DNA of 48,447 bases, from positions 1 to 48,447 of the forward strand of contig CAJXNL010000016.1 of NCBI GenBank assembly GCA_913057195.1, given 5' to 3'. Numbering within the stretch: the stretch's first letter is position 1; the number at the start of each line of letters is the position of its first letter. Under the pieces are notes generated by a model. It did not search any database, was not told the DNA's origin, and was given only the letters and a program-made list of their open reading frames with translations. This DNA is from an uncultured Wenzhouxiangella sp. (lineage in GTDB: Bacteria > Pseudomonadota > Gammaproteobacteria > Xanthomonadales > Wenzhouxiangellaceae). This document shows, in pieces, positions 17,088 to 25,423 of the stretch. The position numbers and the translations under genes were made by a program.

Positions 17088-17911
17088 GCGCCCTCTCCCA
17101 GTTCGATCGTGCCGTTGGGGAGTTCAAACAACCCCGTGCGGATTTGTTTTTCGAGCGCATCGAACAGCGCGCGAATTTGCTGGCGCTCACCACCGCCGTC
17201 GGCCTCGACGAACCGCCAGCCTTGATCTGAATGGGCGGCATACCCCATCCGCCCATCGGGCGTGGCGAAGTACATCGCCATCACCCCAAGCTTGGCCACG
17301 TCGGCCAAGACCGGTTCCCCATCCAATTCGATGGTTTGTGAATACAAACCGTTTTCCCGAGCCAGTCGAAGCTCGTCTTCATAAAACCGCCACAGCCGGT
17401 TGACCACCCGCGCTGGACTCAAAGCCTCGGTGTTAAGCTGATCTTCAATCTCATCAATCGCGGCCATGCGCTCGGCGCGTTTAAACGGAAAGCCCGAGTC
17501 GATGTGGTCTCTCAGCGCCGCGATGGCCTCATTGGCCACCGGAATCAATGCCTCGGTGGCCAGGCCGGCCTGCTCGGCTCTTTCGCGGTTGCTCGCCAAG
17601 TCTTTTTCCAGCTCTTCGACCCGCAAGTCCTCGCGCCGCTTGGAGGCCTCGAGCTCCCCTTTTTGGGCGGCCAATGAGCTCATGGTGGCGCGGTGCTGCG
17701 CTGTCAGATCGGTGAGCTCAGCGTTCAACGTCTCGATTTCTGAGCGCAGCACCACCAGCTCTTGGGCGAGGTTGTTGAGCGCTTCTTGATCGGCCTCGGT
17801 GCTTTGCGCTTGAGCGACGGGGCCCAAAGCAACGCCCAAGATCAGCGCGCAAAAAAATGCGGTTGAAGGGGCTGTTCGACTACAAACTTGGCGGGTGACT
17901 TGCGCTGGCAT
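17084..17911 (-). CDS. DUF3450 family periplasmic coiled-coil protein, first gene of TonB module
   Basis: A 275-residue exported protein. The ATG at 17911 opens a signal peptide with AFFCALILGVALGPVAQAQ; a longer frame to 18049 has no export logic and was rejected. Residues about 40-115 are coiled coil (LVVLRSEIETLNAELTDL ... ELEKDLASNRERAEQ), followed by a conserved C-terminal part (ALRDHIDSGFPFKRAERMAAI, VVNRLWRFYEDELRLARENG, LGVMAMYFATPDGRMGYA). This is the DUF3450 pattern, found almost always upstream of TtpC/ExbB/ExbD/TonB genes. Its molecular role is not established; a periplasmic partner of TtpC, which has a matching coiled coil, is a reasonable guess. The promoter of the whole module should lie in 17912-18020. 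Confidence 0.9.
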   Translation of the reverse strand: MPAQVTRQVCSRTAPSTAFFCALILGVALGPVAQAQSTEADQEALNNLAQELVVLRSEIETLNAELTDLTAQHRATMSSLAAQKGELEASKRREDLRVEELEKDLASNRERAEQAGLATEALIPVANEAIAALRDHIDSGFPFKRAERMAAIDEIEDQLNTEALSPARVVNRLWRFYEDELRLARENGLYSQTIELDGEPVLADVAKLGVMAMYFATPDGRMGYAAHSDQGWRFVEADGGGERQQIRALFDALEKQIRTGLFELPNGTIELGEGA

Positions 17912-18020
17912 GAGACCGTCCACTGACTTTGATGACCACAAAGCCCAAGTGTAGGAATGGGAGATTTCATTTAGATGACAGCCGCAGCGGGCGGCCCAGC
18001 CAGCCTCGGCGTTTAAAGCG

Positions 18021-18260
18021 TCAGCGCTGGGCGCGATGGGCGTGGACAAGCCATGCCAACGCCAGGCACGCTGAGCCCAGCGCCAAGAGCCCCAACCCCG
18101 TCACGCCAGGCACGGGCAGCGCTTGGCAAGCGGTTTGACCAAACACGGCCTGACCAAAGCGGGCTTGGCCAAACACCGCTTGGCAGCTGGCCCAGACGCC
18201 GGTCCCTGCCACCGCCATCAAAACGATGGCACCGAGTTTGAAGAATCTGCTATTGTTCAT
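18021..18260 (-). CDS. Small exported protein with FGQ repeats and CTERM-like tail
   Basis: A 79-residue protein. The N-terminal part resembles a signal peptide (MNNSRFFKLGAIVLMAVAGTGVWA), the middle holds three five-residue units ending in FGQ (AVFGQ, ARFGQ, AVFGQ) and flanking cysteines, and the C-terminus is a proline motif (LPVPGVTGLG), a hydrophobic helix and a basic end HAHRAQR. That tail is similar in layout to IPTL/PEP-CTERM sorting signals recognised by exosortases; the match is by shape, not exact. It is transcribed divergently from a collagen-like secreted protein only 42 bases away. No clear ribosome-binding site is seen, so being a real gene is likely but not certain. Function unknown. 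Confidence 0.6.
   Translation of the reverse strand: MNNSRFFKLGAIVLMAVAGTGVWASCQAVFGQARFGQAVFGQTACQALPVPGVTGLGLLALGSACLALAWLVHAHRAQR
18137..18181 (-). repeat. Three tandem 15-bp units inside the small FGQ protein gene
   Basis: The units gaccaaacacggcct, gaccaaagcgggctt and ggccaaacaccgctt follow each other without gaps and stay in frame, producing the FGQ pentapeptide repeats. Copy number could vary between strains. Confidence 0.7.
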
Positions 18261-18302
18261 ATTAAGTCACAACATTTTTTGTCTTTTGGAGAATACAACA
18301 AA

Positions 18303-18818
18303 ATGGTCATCGCGCGAGTGCTTGTTTGGGTGTGGGTGGGGTTGTGTCCGATGTGGGCGTGGGGCCAGACCACGGTGCCTCATGAGTTCCAAGATGGCGA
18401 GGTGATCGAAGCCCGAGAGTTTAACGACAACTTCGAGGCGCTGGAAGCCGCCATCGATGGCATACCTGCCGGGCCCAAAGGTGACAAGGGCGATACGGGC
18501 GCAACAGGCCCCAGTGGCGTCTCTGGCTGGCAAGCAGTGACGGAGTCGACCATCATCACCACCGCACGCTATGCCAACCCCAGCTCAGGCGCGCGCGCTT
18601 TCTGCCCAGCCGGCAAGGTGGCCATCGGCGGGGGTTGGGAAATGGTGCACCAGGGCGCCGCGGATAACACCACATGGGTCTCTTCGATCAAGCCGCATAA
18701 AAATAACCTGTTCATTGACTCAGGCCAATACGGCTGGGAAGTCGCCTTGGTCGCCAACACAGACGTTGTGATCAATGTGTTGGTCAAAGTCACCGCCATC
18801 TGTATCAATGCGCTCTAA
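18303..18818 (+). CDS. Secreted protein with short collagen-like segment
   Basis: A 171-residue exported protein. The ATG at 18303 follows GGAGA and opens a signal peptide ending WAWGQ. A segment EFNDNFEALEAAIDGI (helical, possibly trimerising) leads into collagen-type Gly-X-Y triplets at about 57-76 (GPKGDKGDTGATGPSGVSG). The C-terminal domain, about 77-171, begins with GWQAVTESTI and contains CPAGKVAIGGGW and the end VTAICINAL, with two cysteines that may pair. This arrangement is common in exported bacterial collagen-like proteins with a small beta head, but the exact family was not recognised. It is transcribed on its own, divergent from the FGQ-repeat gene; no clear terminator follows before the convergent ftsB. 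Confidence 0.83.
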   Translation: MVIARVLVWVWVGLCPMWAWGQTTVPHEFQDGEVIEAREFNDNFEALEAAIDGIPAGPKGDKGDTGATGPSGVSGWQAVTESTIITTARYANPSSGARAFCPAGKVAIGGGWEMVHQGAADNTTWVSSIKPHKNNLFIDSGQYGWEVALVANTDVVINVLVKVTAICINAL

Positions 18819-18881
18819 CCCACCCAAACTCCGGCGCTTTTTACGGCTCAGCTGACCAGGCTGTCTTCACTTTCATCGAGA

Positions 18882-19256
18882 TCACTGGGGCGCAGGATCC
18901 ACCGCTTCGTTCTGCGTGGCCGGCTCATCGCTGGCCCCCGGCGTGGGGGAGGCGGCCGGTCGAGGCGTTGAGGCCTCGTTCTCGGCGGCCAGCTCGGGAT
19001 CGACAATCAAATAAAACGACTCGTCCTCGCCCACCAACCCAAGCTCCGAGCGGGCCCGCTCTTCGATGGCGTCCAACCCCTCTCGCAAGTCTTGGACCTC
19101 GGCAAACAAGGCATCGTTTCGGGCTTTGAGCGCGGCGTTGCTTTGCTGCTGTTCGGCCAAACGCGCATCCAGCTCGCGCACATGCTGCCATTCTCGCCAA
19201 AGCTGAAACTGCAGCGCCACAAGCAACACCACCAACACCGCCATCAGGATGCGCAT
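18882..19256 (-). CDS. ftsB: FtsB: cell-division (septum formation) protein
   Basis: A 124-residue bitopic membrane protein of the FtsQLB divisome complex. There is one helix (about 2-22, RILMAVLVVLLVALQFQLW), a coiled coil with the family pattern EQQQSNAALKARNDALFAEVQDLREG, and EERARSELGLVGEDESFYLIV. Compared with the usual about 100 residues it has an extra C-terminal tail of roughly 40 residues rich in Pro, Ala and Glu. ATG at 19256 is preceded by GAGGG nine bases away; a TTG at 19265 is less likely. dapE ends two bases before, so the genes form one unit with trmJ. Confidence 0.9.
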   Translation of the reverse strand: MRILMAVLVVLLVALQFQLWREWQHVRELDARLAEQQQSNAALKARNDALFAEVQDLREGLDAIEERARSELGLVGEDESFYLIVDPELAAENEASTPRPAASPTPGASDEPATQNEAVDPAPQ

Positions 19257-19257
19257 G

Positions 19258-20406
19258 TCACTCAACCCTCAAAATCGCGGCCATCATGGCGTAGAACACC
19301 CCCGGCAGTTTTTGAAGGTCATCCACCGCCACGCGCTCATCAATCTGGTGGATGGTGGCGTTGACCGGCCCGGCCTCAATCACGGGCACCCCAGAAGGCC
19401 CAAAGAACCGCCCATCCGACGTGCCGCCGCCGGTATCGAGCTGGGGCGTGATGCCCAGGGTCGATTGAAACGCCGCGACCACCGCATCTAAAAACTCACC
19501 CGAGCACGGGCCAAACGGCTCGGCGCTGACGCGCCAATCGAGGCGCCACGGCCCGGGGTCGTGTTGTTCAATCAAGGTCTCAATTTGGGTTTTCAGATCG
19601 TCGGCCAGGGTGTTGGGATTGTTTCTGATGTTGAAATACAGCACCAACGCCCCCGGTGAGACATTGTCCGCGCCGGTGCCGGCTTGGATGTTCGAGATTT
19701 GTAATCGGGTGGGGTCAAACGCCGCATCGCCGTCGTCAAACTCAAGCGCGCCCAACGCGGCGATCAAAGGCCCCGCGCGGTGCGCGGGGTTGTCCTCAGG
19801 CCGTGAGTAGGCGGTGTGGCCTTGCTTGCCCTCAATCGTCAAGACCGCTTGGATGCTGCCGCGGCGACCGATGCGAATCCGATCCCCCAAGGCGGCGTGA
19901 CTGGAGGGCTCACCGACCAAACACACATCCGGCCACAGACCCGACGCTTTAAGATGAGGCACCACCGCGCGGATGCCATCGATCGCCGGACCCTCCTCGT
20001 CGGAGGTGATCAACAGGCTCACTCGACCGGGGTGGTTGGGGTGGCGCTCAACAAAGTCAATCAGCGCCAGCACCATCGCCGCATCCGAGCCTTTCATGTC
20101 CACCACCCCGCGTCCGATGAGTTCGCCATTGCGTTCGGTGGGCTCAAACGGCGGGCTTGACCACTGCGCCTCAGGCCCCGGGGGGACGACATCGGTGTGG
20201 CCAATCCACAGAAGATGCGCACCCCCGTCTGCTGCCTCGCCTGCGTGGGTGGCCAACAGGTTGTCGACCTCGCCAAAGCGGTGGTGGCTGACCTCAAACC
20301 CCGCCTCGCTCAACAGTGTCGCGAGCATCGGCTGACAGCCGGCATCATCAGGGGTCACAGAGGGCTTGGCCACCAAGGCTTTGGTCAGATCAATCACGTC
20401 CATCAC
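19258..20406 (-). CDS. dapE: DapE: succinyl-diaminopimelate desuccinylase
   Basis: A 382-residue zinc hydrolase of the M20 family that removes succinate from N-succinyl-LL-diaminopimelate in lysine and peptidoglycan precursor synthesis. Motifs: GHTDVVPPG (metal ligands), GRGVVDMKGSDAAM, the catalytic TSDEEGPA, VGEPSS, RRGSIQAVLTIEGKQGHTAYS and the C-terminal DTGGGTSDGRF. Length is typical. The start overlaps the trmJ stop by ATGA; ftsB follows two bases after the stop. There is a second in-frame ATG immediately after the first. Confidence 0.96.
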   Translation of the reverse strand: MMDVIDLTKALVAKPSVTPDDAGCQPMLATLLSEAGFEVSHHRFGEVDNLLATHAGEAADGGAHLLWIGHTDVVPPGPEAQWSSPPFEPTERNGELIGRGVVDMKGSDAAMVLALIDFVERHPNHPGRVSLLITSDEEGPAIDGIRAVVPHLKASGLWPDVCLVGEPSSHAALGDRIRIGRRGSIQAVLTIEGKQGHTAYSRPEDNPAHRAGPLIAALGALEFDDGDAAFDPTRLQISNIQAGTGADNVSPGALVLYFNIRNNPNTLADDLKTQIETLIEQHDPGPWRLDWRVSAEPFGPCSGEFLDAVVAAFQSTLGITPQLDTGGGTSDGRFFGPSGVPVIEAGPVNATIHQIDERVAVDDLQKLPGVFYAMMAAILRVE

Positions 20407-21191
20407 ACGTTCTCCTGACCGGATGAGGCATTGGCCTGACCGGCTTTTTTGGGGGGTGCATCCAGCAAGGCACTGGCGATGCCATTGAGGATATTGAGTT
20501 CATTCTCATCGGGTCTCGCCCGCAAAAACAAGCGCCGAAGCCGCTGCATCAGCCGCTTGGGTTGGGCGGGGTTTAAGAACCCAACGTTGAGCATCCCCCG
20601 CTCCAGACGATCAAAAAAGACCTCCAGTTGCTCTGGGGGCTGTGGCGTCCAATCGCTGGGCGGCGTGAACGCTGGTGTCGTCTGATCAGACGCGGCAAGT
20701 GCATGAAGCCTTAACTCGTACATCATCAGCTGCACCGCTTGCGCCAAATTCAGCGAGGTGTAGGCATCATTGGTGGGAATGGTCACGATGTGGTGACACC
20801 GCTCCACCTCATCGTTGTGAAGACCGGTTTTCTCTCGGCCAAAGACGATGGCCACCTCGTGGTGGTGTGACTCGTCAATCGCATGCTCGGCAGCGCCCCG
20901 AAGATCATACGTGGGCCACGGCAGGGATCGGGCGTGCGCGGTGGTGCCCAGCACCAGTGGGCAGCCGGCAATGGCGTCAGCAAAGGTCTCAACCACTTGG
21001 GCCTTGGCCAGAACGTCATCGGCGCTGGACGCCAACGCGGTCGCCTCACCGCTGGGGAAGTGCTTGGGCGAGACCAACACCAGCCGGTCAAACCCCATCA
21101 CCTTCATCGCCCGCGCGGCCGCGCCAATGTTGCCCGGGTGCGTGGTGCCGATTAAGACGATGCGGATGCGAGATGCGGTGGGTAAAGCCAT
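20403..21191 (-). CDS. trmJ: TrmJ: tRNA (Cm32/Um32) 2'-O-methyltransferase
   Basis: A 262-residue SPOUT-class methyltransferase acting on ribose 32 of tRNA. The N-terminal domain has HPGNIGAAARAMKVMGF (motif 1), VFGREKTGLHNDEV (motif 2) and the knot motif IPTNDAYTSLNLAQAVQ. A helical C-terminal extension (about 170-262, containing EVFFDRLERGMLNVGFLNP and LFLRARPDENELNILNGI) is typical of TrmJ rather than TrmL. It begins the trmJ-dapE-ftsB unit and is divergent from the YceI lipoprotein gene across 215 bases, which should hold both promoters. Confidence 0.95.
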   Translation of the reverse strand: MALPTASRIRIVLIGTTHPGNIGAAARAMKVMGFDRLVLVSPKHFPSGEATALASSADDVLAKAQVVETFADAIAGCPLVLGTTAHARSLPWPTYDLRGAAEHAIDESHHHEVAIVFGREKTGLHNDEVERCHHIVTIPTNDAYTSLNLAQAVQLMMYELRLHALAASDQTTPAFTPPSDWTPQPPEQLEVFFDRLERGMLNVGFLNPAQPKRLMQRLRRLFLRARPDENELNILNGIASALLDAPPKKAGQANASSGQENV

Positions 21192-21406
21192 GGGGAGATT
21201 ATAAGGGCCTCAAGCGTTTCGGTCATGATCAACCCATCCCCTGCCCCTCCGGCCAGAAATCATGACTCGCCACCATGGGTCGTGGTGATTAAAAAATAAG
21301 CAGCCCCATTCGCCCCTTGAGGCTTGATGCGTTGCCTCGGATGGTTTCGGCGCCCCACTGACACCCCATCACAGACCCGACCTCTCAGCTGCGCTAAGCT
21401 TAGGCC

Positions 21407-22147
21407 ATGAGTTCATCACGCACTTTAGGCGCTCGCTCTGGGCTGACTGGGGTTTTAGCCTCAATTGTGGCTTGGAGTTTGGTGGTTGCCGCCTGTGCTC
21501 CCCTGCCCCGGACCCCCGACGAGCCCACCCAGACGCTCCCGCCCATGACCTGGCCCACGGGTGATCGCTATGCCATTGACACCACGCGCTCTGAGTTTCG
21601 AGTCAAACTCACCGCCGAAGGGCCGCTGGCGCGGTTTGGCCACCCACACGTGATCGGCACACAGACAATCACAGGCCAGGTGGTGGTTCCCCCGCGTTGG
21701 CAACAAACCGCCTTTCAAGTCGCCTTCGATGTGGATGATGTGGTGGTTGATCCGCCCCGCTGGCGCGCCGAGGCGGGGCTTGAGCCCAACATCCCCCAAG
21801 ACGACATCAAAGCAACCGAGGCCAACATGCGCTCACCGGCTCAGCTCGATGCGAACGCGCACCCCCGCGTTCAATTGCAAAGCCATGCCATCACCGGCAC
21901 CCGCCACGCGCCCGAGATCACCGTTGATGTCGCCATCGCCGGCCAAGTCAGCCAGCAGACCCTGCCGGTGAAGGTCCATTGGGGCGACGGTGAGTTGATC
22001 ATCTCAGGCCAAACCACCTGGCGGTTGACCGAGCTGGGGATCGAGCCGTTTTCTGTCTTCGGCGGCGGCTTGCGGGTGGGTGATGAGATGCGTTTGAGCG
22101 TGCGGCTTTATGCGGTGGCCGGCAGCGACCAGTCCACCTCAGATTGA
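21407..22147 (+). CDS. YceI-family lipoprotein
   Basis: A 246-residue exported protein. The N-terminus ends in a lipobox-like VVAAC with Cys30, so it is probably lipid-anchored. The rest is a YceI/lipocalin-like barrel: [25 protein letters not shown] near the start, the middle segment with [27 protein letters not shown], and [32 protein letters not shown] at the end. YceI proteins bind isoprenoid-type or amphiphilic ligands in the periplasm; the ligand here is unknown. AGG lies five bases before the ATG. The 3' end overlaps the convergent ung gene by 40 bases. Confidence 0.9.
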   Translation: MSSSRTLGARSGLTGVLASIVAWSLVVAACAPLPRTPDEPTQTLPPMTWPTGDRYAIDTTRSEFRVKLTAEGPLARFGHPHVIGTQTITGQVVVPPRWQQTAFQVAFDVDDVVVDPPRWRAEAGLEPNIPQDDIKATEANMRSPAQLDANAHPRVQLQSHAITGTRHAPEITVDVAIAGQVSQQTLPVKVHWGDGELIISGQTTWRLTELGIEPFSVFGGGLRVGDEMRLSVRLYAVAGSDQSTSD

Positions 22148-22824
22148 CCGTGCGCCGTCAGCCACGCGTTGGCTTTGGAAAAATGCCGGCACGTTAAAAA
22201 CCCGCGATGCGCTGACAGCGGTGAGGGATGCGCGGCCTCTAAGACAAGATGCCTGTCGGTGTCGATGGCGCGGCCCTTTTGTTGGGCGTGGCGGCCCCAC
22301 AGCATGAACACCACCGCCGACCGATCGCGATTGACCACCTCAATCACCCGATCGGTCAACGTCTCCCAGCCTTTGTTTTGGTGCGCCCCCGCCTGGCCCT
22401 GTTCAACGCTTAAGACGGTGTTCAACAACAGCACCCCCTGCCTGGCCCAGGCCATCAAGTGGCCGTGGGTCGGCGGTGTGATGCCCAAATCGTGCTCGAT
22501 GGCTTTGAAGATGTTTTTTAACGACGGCGGGATCACGATCCCAGGTTGGACTGAAAATGCCAAACCGTGCGCCTGGCCCGGGCCGTGGTAGGGGTCTTGA
22601 CCCAAAATCACCACCTTGACTTGAGATAACGGGGTGGTGTTTAAGGCATTGAACATCATCCGCCCTGGCGGGTAGATCACCGCGCCTTCGCGCTTTCGGT
22701 CCACCAAAAAAGCCTTCAAGCGCCGCATCGCATCGGTGGCAAAAACATCCCCCAAAGCCGCCAGCCACTCGGGGTGAAGATCAATCTCGCCGGCAGGCGG
22801 CTTGGGGTTGGGCATCGCGTCCAT
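22108..22824 (-). CDS. ung: Ung: uracil-DNA glycosylase (family 1)
   Basis: A 238-residue base-excision repair enzyme that removes uracil from DNA. The water-activating loop [18 protein letters not shown] puts the catalytic Asp at 77; the DNA-intercalation and His motif [11 protein letters not shown] is near 200, and [17 protein letters not shown] in the middle. Length matches the family. Its 3' end overlaps that of the convergent YceI lipoprotein gene by 40 bases, so the last codons are read on both strands. Confidence 0.97.
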   Translation of the reverse strand: MDAMPNPKPPAGEIDLHPEWLAALGDVFATDAMRRLKAFLVDRKREGAVIYPPGRMMFNALNTTPLSQVKVVILGQDPYHGPGQAHGLAFSVQPGIVIPPSLKNIFKAIEHDLGITPPTHGHLMAWARQGVLLLNTVLSVEQGQAGAHQNKGWETLTDRVIEVVNRDRSAVVFMLWGRHAQQKGRAIDTDRHLVLEAAHPSPLSAHRGFLTCRHFSKANAWLTAHGQSEVDWSLPATA

Positions 22825-22845
22825 CGCTAGACACCATAGCAGGCT

Positions 22846-22878
22846 TTGACAGCGCGTTTCGAGGTCTGCGCGTATACT
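22846..22878 (+). promoter_or_regulatory. Possible sigma-70-like promoter of the flavoprotein gene
   Basis: TTGACA at 22846-22851 and TATACT at 22873-22878 lie 40-70 bases before the start at 22919. The spacing of 21 bases is longer than the usual 16-18, so only the -10 element is moderately convincing. Confidence 0.3.
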
Positions 22879-22918
22879 GACGGGCTTGTGATTGGATCAA
22901 CCAAGGCAGTGGCAACGC

Positions 22919-23956
22919 ATGCACATTCAAACCGATGCAGTGATTATAGGCGCAGGCCCCGTGGGGCTCTTTCAAGTCTTTGAGCTGGGCCTTTTGGGCC
23001 TCAGCGCCGAGCTGGTCGACAGCCTCCCCCAACCCGGCGGGCAGTGCTCCGAGCTCTATCCTGAAAAACCGATTTACGACATCCCCGCCTGCCCTGCCAT
23101 TGGCGCGCAAGAATTGATCGACAATCTGTTGCAACAGATCGCCCCGTTCAACGCGGGCATGCACCTGAGCCAGCAAGTCGAGCATTTTGAAAAGAAAGAC
23201 GACGGCCGGTTTCAGGTGATCACGTCTCAAGGCACCGAGTTTGATGCCGGCGCGGTGATCATTGCCGCCGGCCTGGGCTCTTTTTTGCCGCGCAGGCTCA
23301 AAGCCAAAGGCTTGGATGAGATCAACGATCCGCCGCTGCATTACAAAGTCACCGATCGCGATGCGTTCAAAAACAAAACCCTGCTCATTCTCGGTGGGGG
23401 AGATTCGGCGCTCGATTGGACGATGGACCTGGCCGAGGCGGCCAAGCACGTTCATTTGATCCATCGCCGCGCCGAATACCGCGGAGCGCCGGCGTCGGTG
23501 GAGAAAGTCAAAGCGCTGGCCGATCAAGGGCTTGTCAGTCTCCATCAGGGGATGATCACCCAAGCGATCCATGATCAGGGTCGATTCCAAGGCTTGGAGA
23601 TCATGGACCTTGAGAAAAATAAGTCCACCATTGAAGGCGATGAGGTGTTGGTCTTTTGGGGCCTGTCTCCGGATTTGGGGCCCATTGCCGAGTGGTCTTT
23701 AGAGATCGAGAAAAAACAAGTCGCCGTCGATACCGAAAAATTCCAAACGTCGATCGAGGGGGTGTTTGCCATCGGCGACATCAACACCTACCCCGGCAAA
23801 AAGAAATTTATTCTGTCCGGCTTTCATGAAGCCGCGTTGGCCGCCTTTGGCGTTCAAAAGTACATCTATCCAGACAAGCGTCAGTTTGTGCAATACACCA
23901 CCACCAGCTCGATCATGCATGAGCGCTTGGGCGTGGACTCCCCTGGCAAGCAGTGA
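22919..23956 (+). CDS. Ferredoxin/flavodoxin--NADP reductase, thioredoxin-reductase-like type
   Basis: A 345-residue FAD- and NAD(P)-binding oxidoreductase. The FAD fold opens with AVIIGAGPVGLFQVFELGLLG and PGGQCSELYPEKPIYDIP, typical of the homodimeric ferredoxin-NADP reductases of the TrxR-like type; the nucleotide-binding motif is LLILGGGDSALDW and the C-terminal FAD motif is VFAIGDINTYPGKKKFILSGFHEAALAA. The CxxC redox pair of thioredoxin reductase is absent, which separates it from TrxB. It would exchange electrons between NADPH and ferredoxin or flavodoxin. The ATG at 22919 was chosen because the fold starts at once; a TTG at 22892 would only add nine residues. The gene stands alone and is convergent with the next one. 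Confidence 0.92.
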   Translation: MHIQTDAVIIGAGPVGLFQVFELGLLGLSAELVDSLPQPGGQCSELYPEKPIYDIPACPAIGAQELIDNLLQQIAPFNAGMHLSQQVEHFEKKDDGRFQVITSQGTEFDAGAVIIAAGLGSFLPRRLKAKGLDEINDPPLHYKVTDRDAFKNKTLLILGGGDSALDWTMDLAEAAKHVHLIHRRAEYRGAPASVEKVKALADQGLVSLHQGMITQAIHDQGRFQGLEIMDLEKNKSTIEGDEVLVFWGLSPDLGPIAEWSLEIEKKQVAVDTEKFQTSIEGVFAIGDINTYPGKKKFILSGFHEAALAAFGVQKYIYPDKRQFVQYTTTSSIMHERLGVDSPGKQ

Positions 23957-23994
23957 TGTCAGCAAAAGCCTGACGTTTGCTCATAGCGACGGTG

Positions 23995-24705
23995 TCAAGC
24001 CGTCTGTGGCCTGGCTTGGCTTGGATGAATTGACAAACTGCGGTCTCGACGAATCACGCTGTAGCCGGCATAGATCAGCACAATCCCAATCAGCTCGGTG
24101 ACATACAGCACATACGTTTGGCCGAACTTGGCCATGGTGCCGCCGATGCCGGGCAGCAGTCCACCCAATGCAATGAACCCATTCCCCCAAAACCGCCCTT
24201 TGAACTCGGCGTTGCCCAGATATTTGCCGGCCGAGTACAACGCACCCCCCACCAAAAAGATAAAGGCATAAATGTTGATGACCGGCGTGATGGCGCGAAT
24301 GAAGCTCCACTCCAGCACGTTGCCGTTGAGCTTGTCGCTCACTGCCGACACATCAAGGGGCGAGGCGACCACCAGCCCCGCTGAGATGACAAGCACCACC
24401 CCCAACACGGCCGTCATCTTGTGGGCAATCGCTTTGGGCATCAACAAATAGACCGTGCCCTGGGCCAGCGGCACACCCCCCAAAAATGCGCCGGCGATGT
24501 ACCACGCTTTAAAGACCACAGGCGACCAGCCGGCCAAAGTGTGGATGGACTCCAACAAGGTGCCCAAGCCGTAACAAAAGACCCCAATCGTCCACCACAT
24601 CAAATAAAACGCGCCCGGCTTGGCACGCCAATGGCGATAAATCTCATTGAAAAAATACACGCAACACAGCGTGCTGATGATGGGGAGATAGGCCACCCAC
24701 GGCAT
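23995..24705 (-). CDS. Multi-helix integral membrane protein of unknown function
   Basis: A 236-residue protein with about seven predicted membrane helices (for example VAYLPIISTLCCVYFF, FYLMWWTIGVFCYGLG, KMTAVLGVVLVISAGLVVAS, INIYAFIFLVGGALYSAG, TELIGIVLIYAGYSVI). Motifs such as ETYRHWRAKPG-like ends and GTLLESIHTLAGW are distinctive but I do not recognise the family. An AGGA eight bases before the ATG at 24705 favours this start over the ATG at 24714. Neighbours are a ferredoxin reductase (convergent) and a YceI gene (same strand, 121 bases upstream); neither gives a clear role. Confidence 0.8.
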   Translation of the reverse strand: MPWVAYLPIISTLCCVYFFNEIYRHWRAKPGAFYLMWWTIGVFCYGLGTLLESIHTLAGWSPVVFKAWYIAGAFLGGVPLAQGTVYLLMPKAIAHKMTAVLGVVLVISAGLVVASPLDVSAVSDKLNGNVLEWSFIRAITPVINIYAFIFLVGGALYSAGKYLGNAEFKGRFWGNGFIALGGLLPGIGGTMAKFGQTYVLYVTELIGIVLIYAGYSVIRRDRSLSIHPSQARPQTA

Positions 24706-24826
24706 GGCGTTCATCCTGAAACGTCCGGCATTTGATTCATTGATGGAGACGGTCTTTGATCATGGCGCTCATGACCCAATTCAATTGGCCTTTGTCAATG
24801 GCCCTTTATCACTCAACCCGCGATGA

Positions 24827-25423
24827 TCAAGGTTTCAAAGACAGTCCCAAGTCAAAGGCAACGTTGACTTCATTGGCAATGAAATCGGTGTCGTTAAATT
24901 CACCCACGCCGACGTTGTAATCCAGTCGCATCATCTCAGCCGCACCCACCAAGCGAGGCCCCGAGGGCCCCTCAACCAGCGACATTGCCACAGGCTGGCT
25001 TAGCGTGACGTCGCGAAGCGATAAAACGCCCATGGCCTGGTGGCTGAACTCGCCGTCTTGGGGCTCGATTGCTTCACTCGACCAGGTCGCCTCTGGAAAC
25101 TGCGACACCCAGAAAAACGCTTCGCTTCGTAAGGTTTGGTCGCGATCGCGGCTGTCGGTGTCGGCGGAGGCCGTATCCACACTGACCTCGATTTCGGCGG
25201 TGGTCAAGTCCGCGCCGTCCAAACAAATGGACACCTCAAAAGCGTTGAACACGCCATCAAACCCGCGGCCTTCGGTGATCCCCGAAAATGCCAGCTCACC
25301 GCTGTCTTGGTTGGCCTCCCAGCACTGGCGAGGTTCACCTTCGGGCGCGGTCTGGGCGAGGACGTTGGTTGTGGCGCCAATCAGGGTCAGCGTCAGGGTG
25401 AGTGTCTTGGCTATCGTCGCCAT
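24827..25423 (-). CDS. YceI-family periplasmic protein paired with cytochrome b561
   Basis: A 198-residue exported protein: signal peptide ending NVLAQ (about 24), then a YceI barrel with GELAFSGITEGRGFDGVFNAFEV, EIEVSVDTASADTDSRDRDQTLRSEAFFWVSQFPEATW and the closing FIANEVNVAFDLGLSLKP. It overlaps the 3' end of the cytochrome b561 gene by 13 bases. YceI and cytochrome b561 are often found together and are assumed to work in periplasmic quinone or isoprenoid-linked electron transfer. A second, lipidated YceI is encoded 3 kb away (21407-22147). Confidence 0.92.
   Translation of the reverse strand: MATIAKTLTLTLTLIGATTNVLAQTAPEGEPRQCWEANQDSGELAFSGITEGRGFDGVFNAFEVSICLDGADLTTAEIEVSVDTASADTDSRDRDQTLRSEAFFWVSQFPEATWSSEAIEPQDGEFSHQAMGVLSLRDVTLSQPVAMSLVEGPSGPRLVGAAEMMRLDYNVGVGEFNDTDFIANEVNVAFDLGLSLKP

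Noticed and set aside
18267-18533. Minus-strand frame inside the collagen-like protein gene
   Set aside because: The plus strand has a signal peptide, ribosome-binding site and Gly-X-Y triplets; the antisense frame has none of these.
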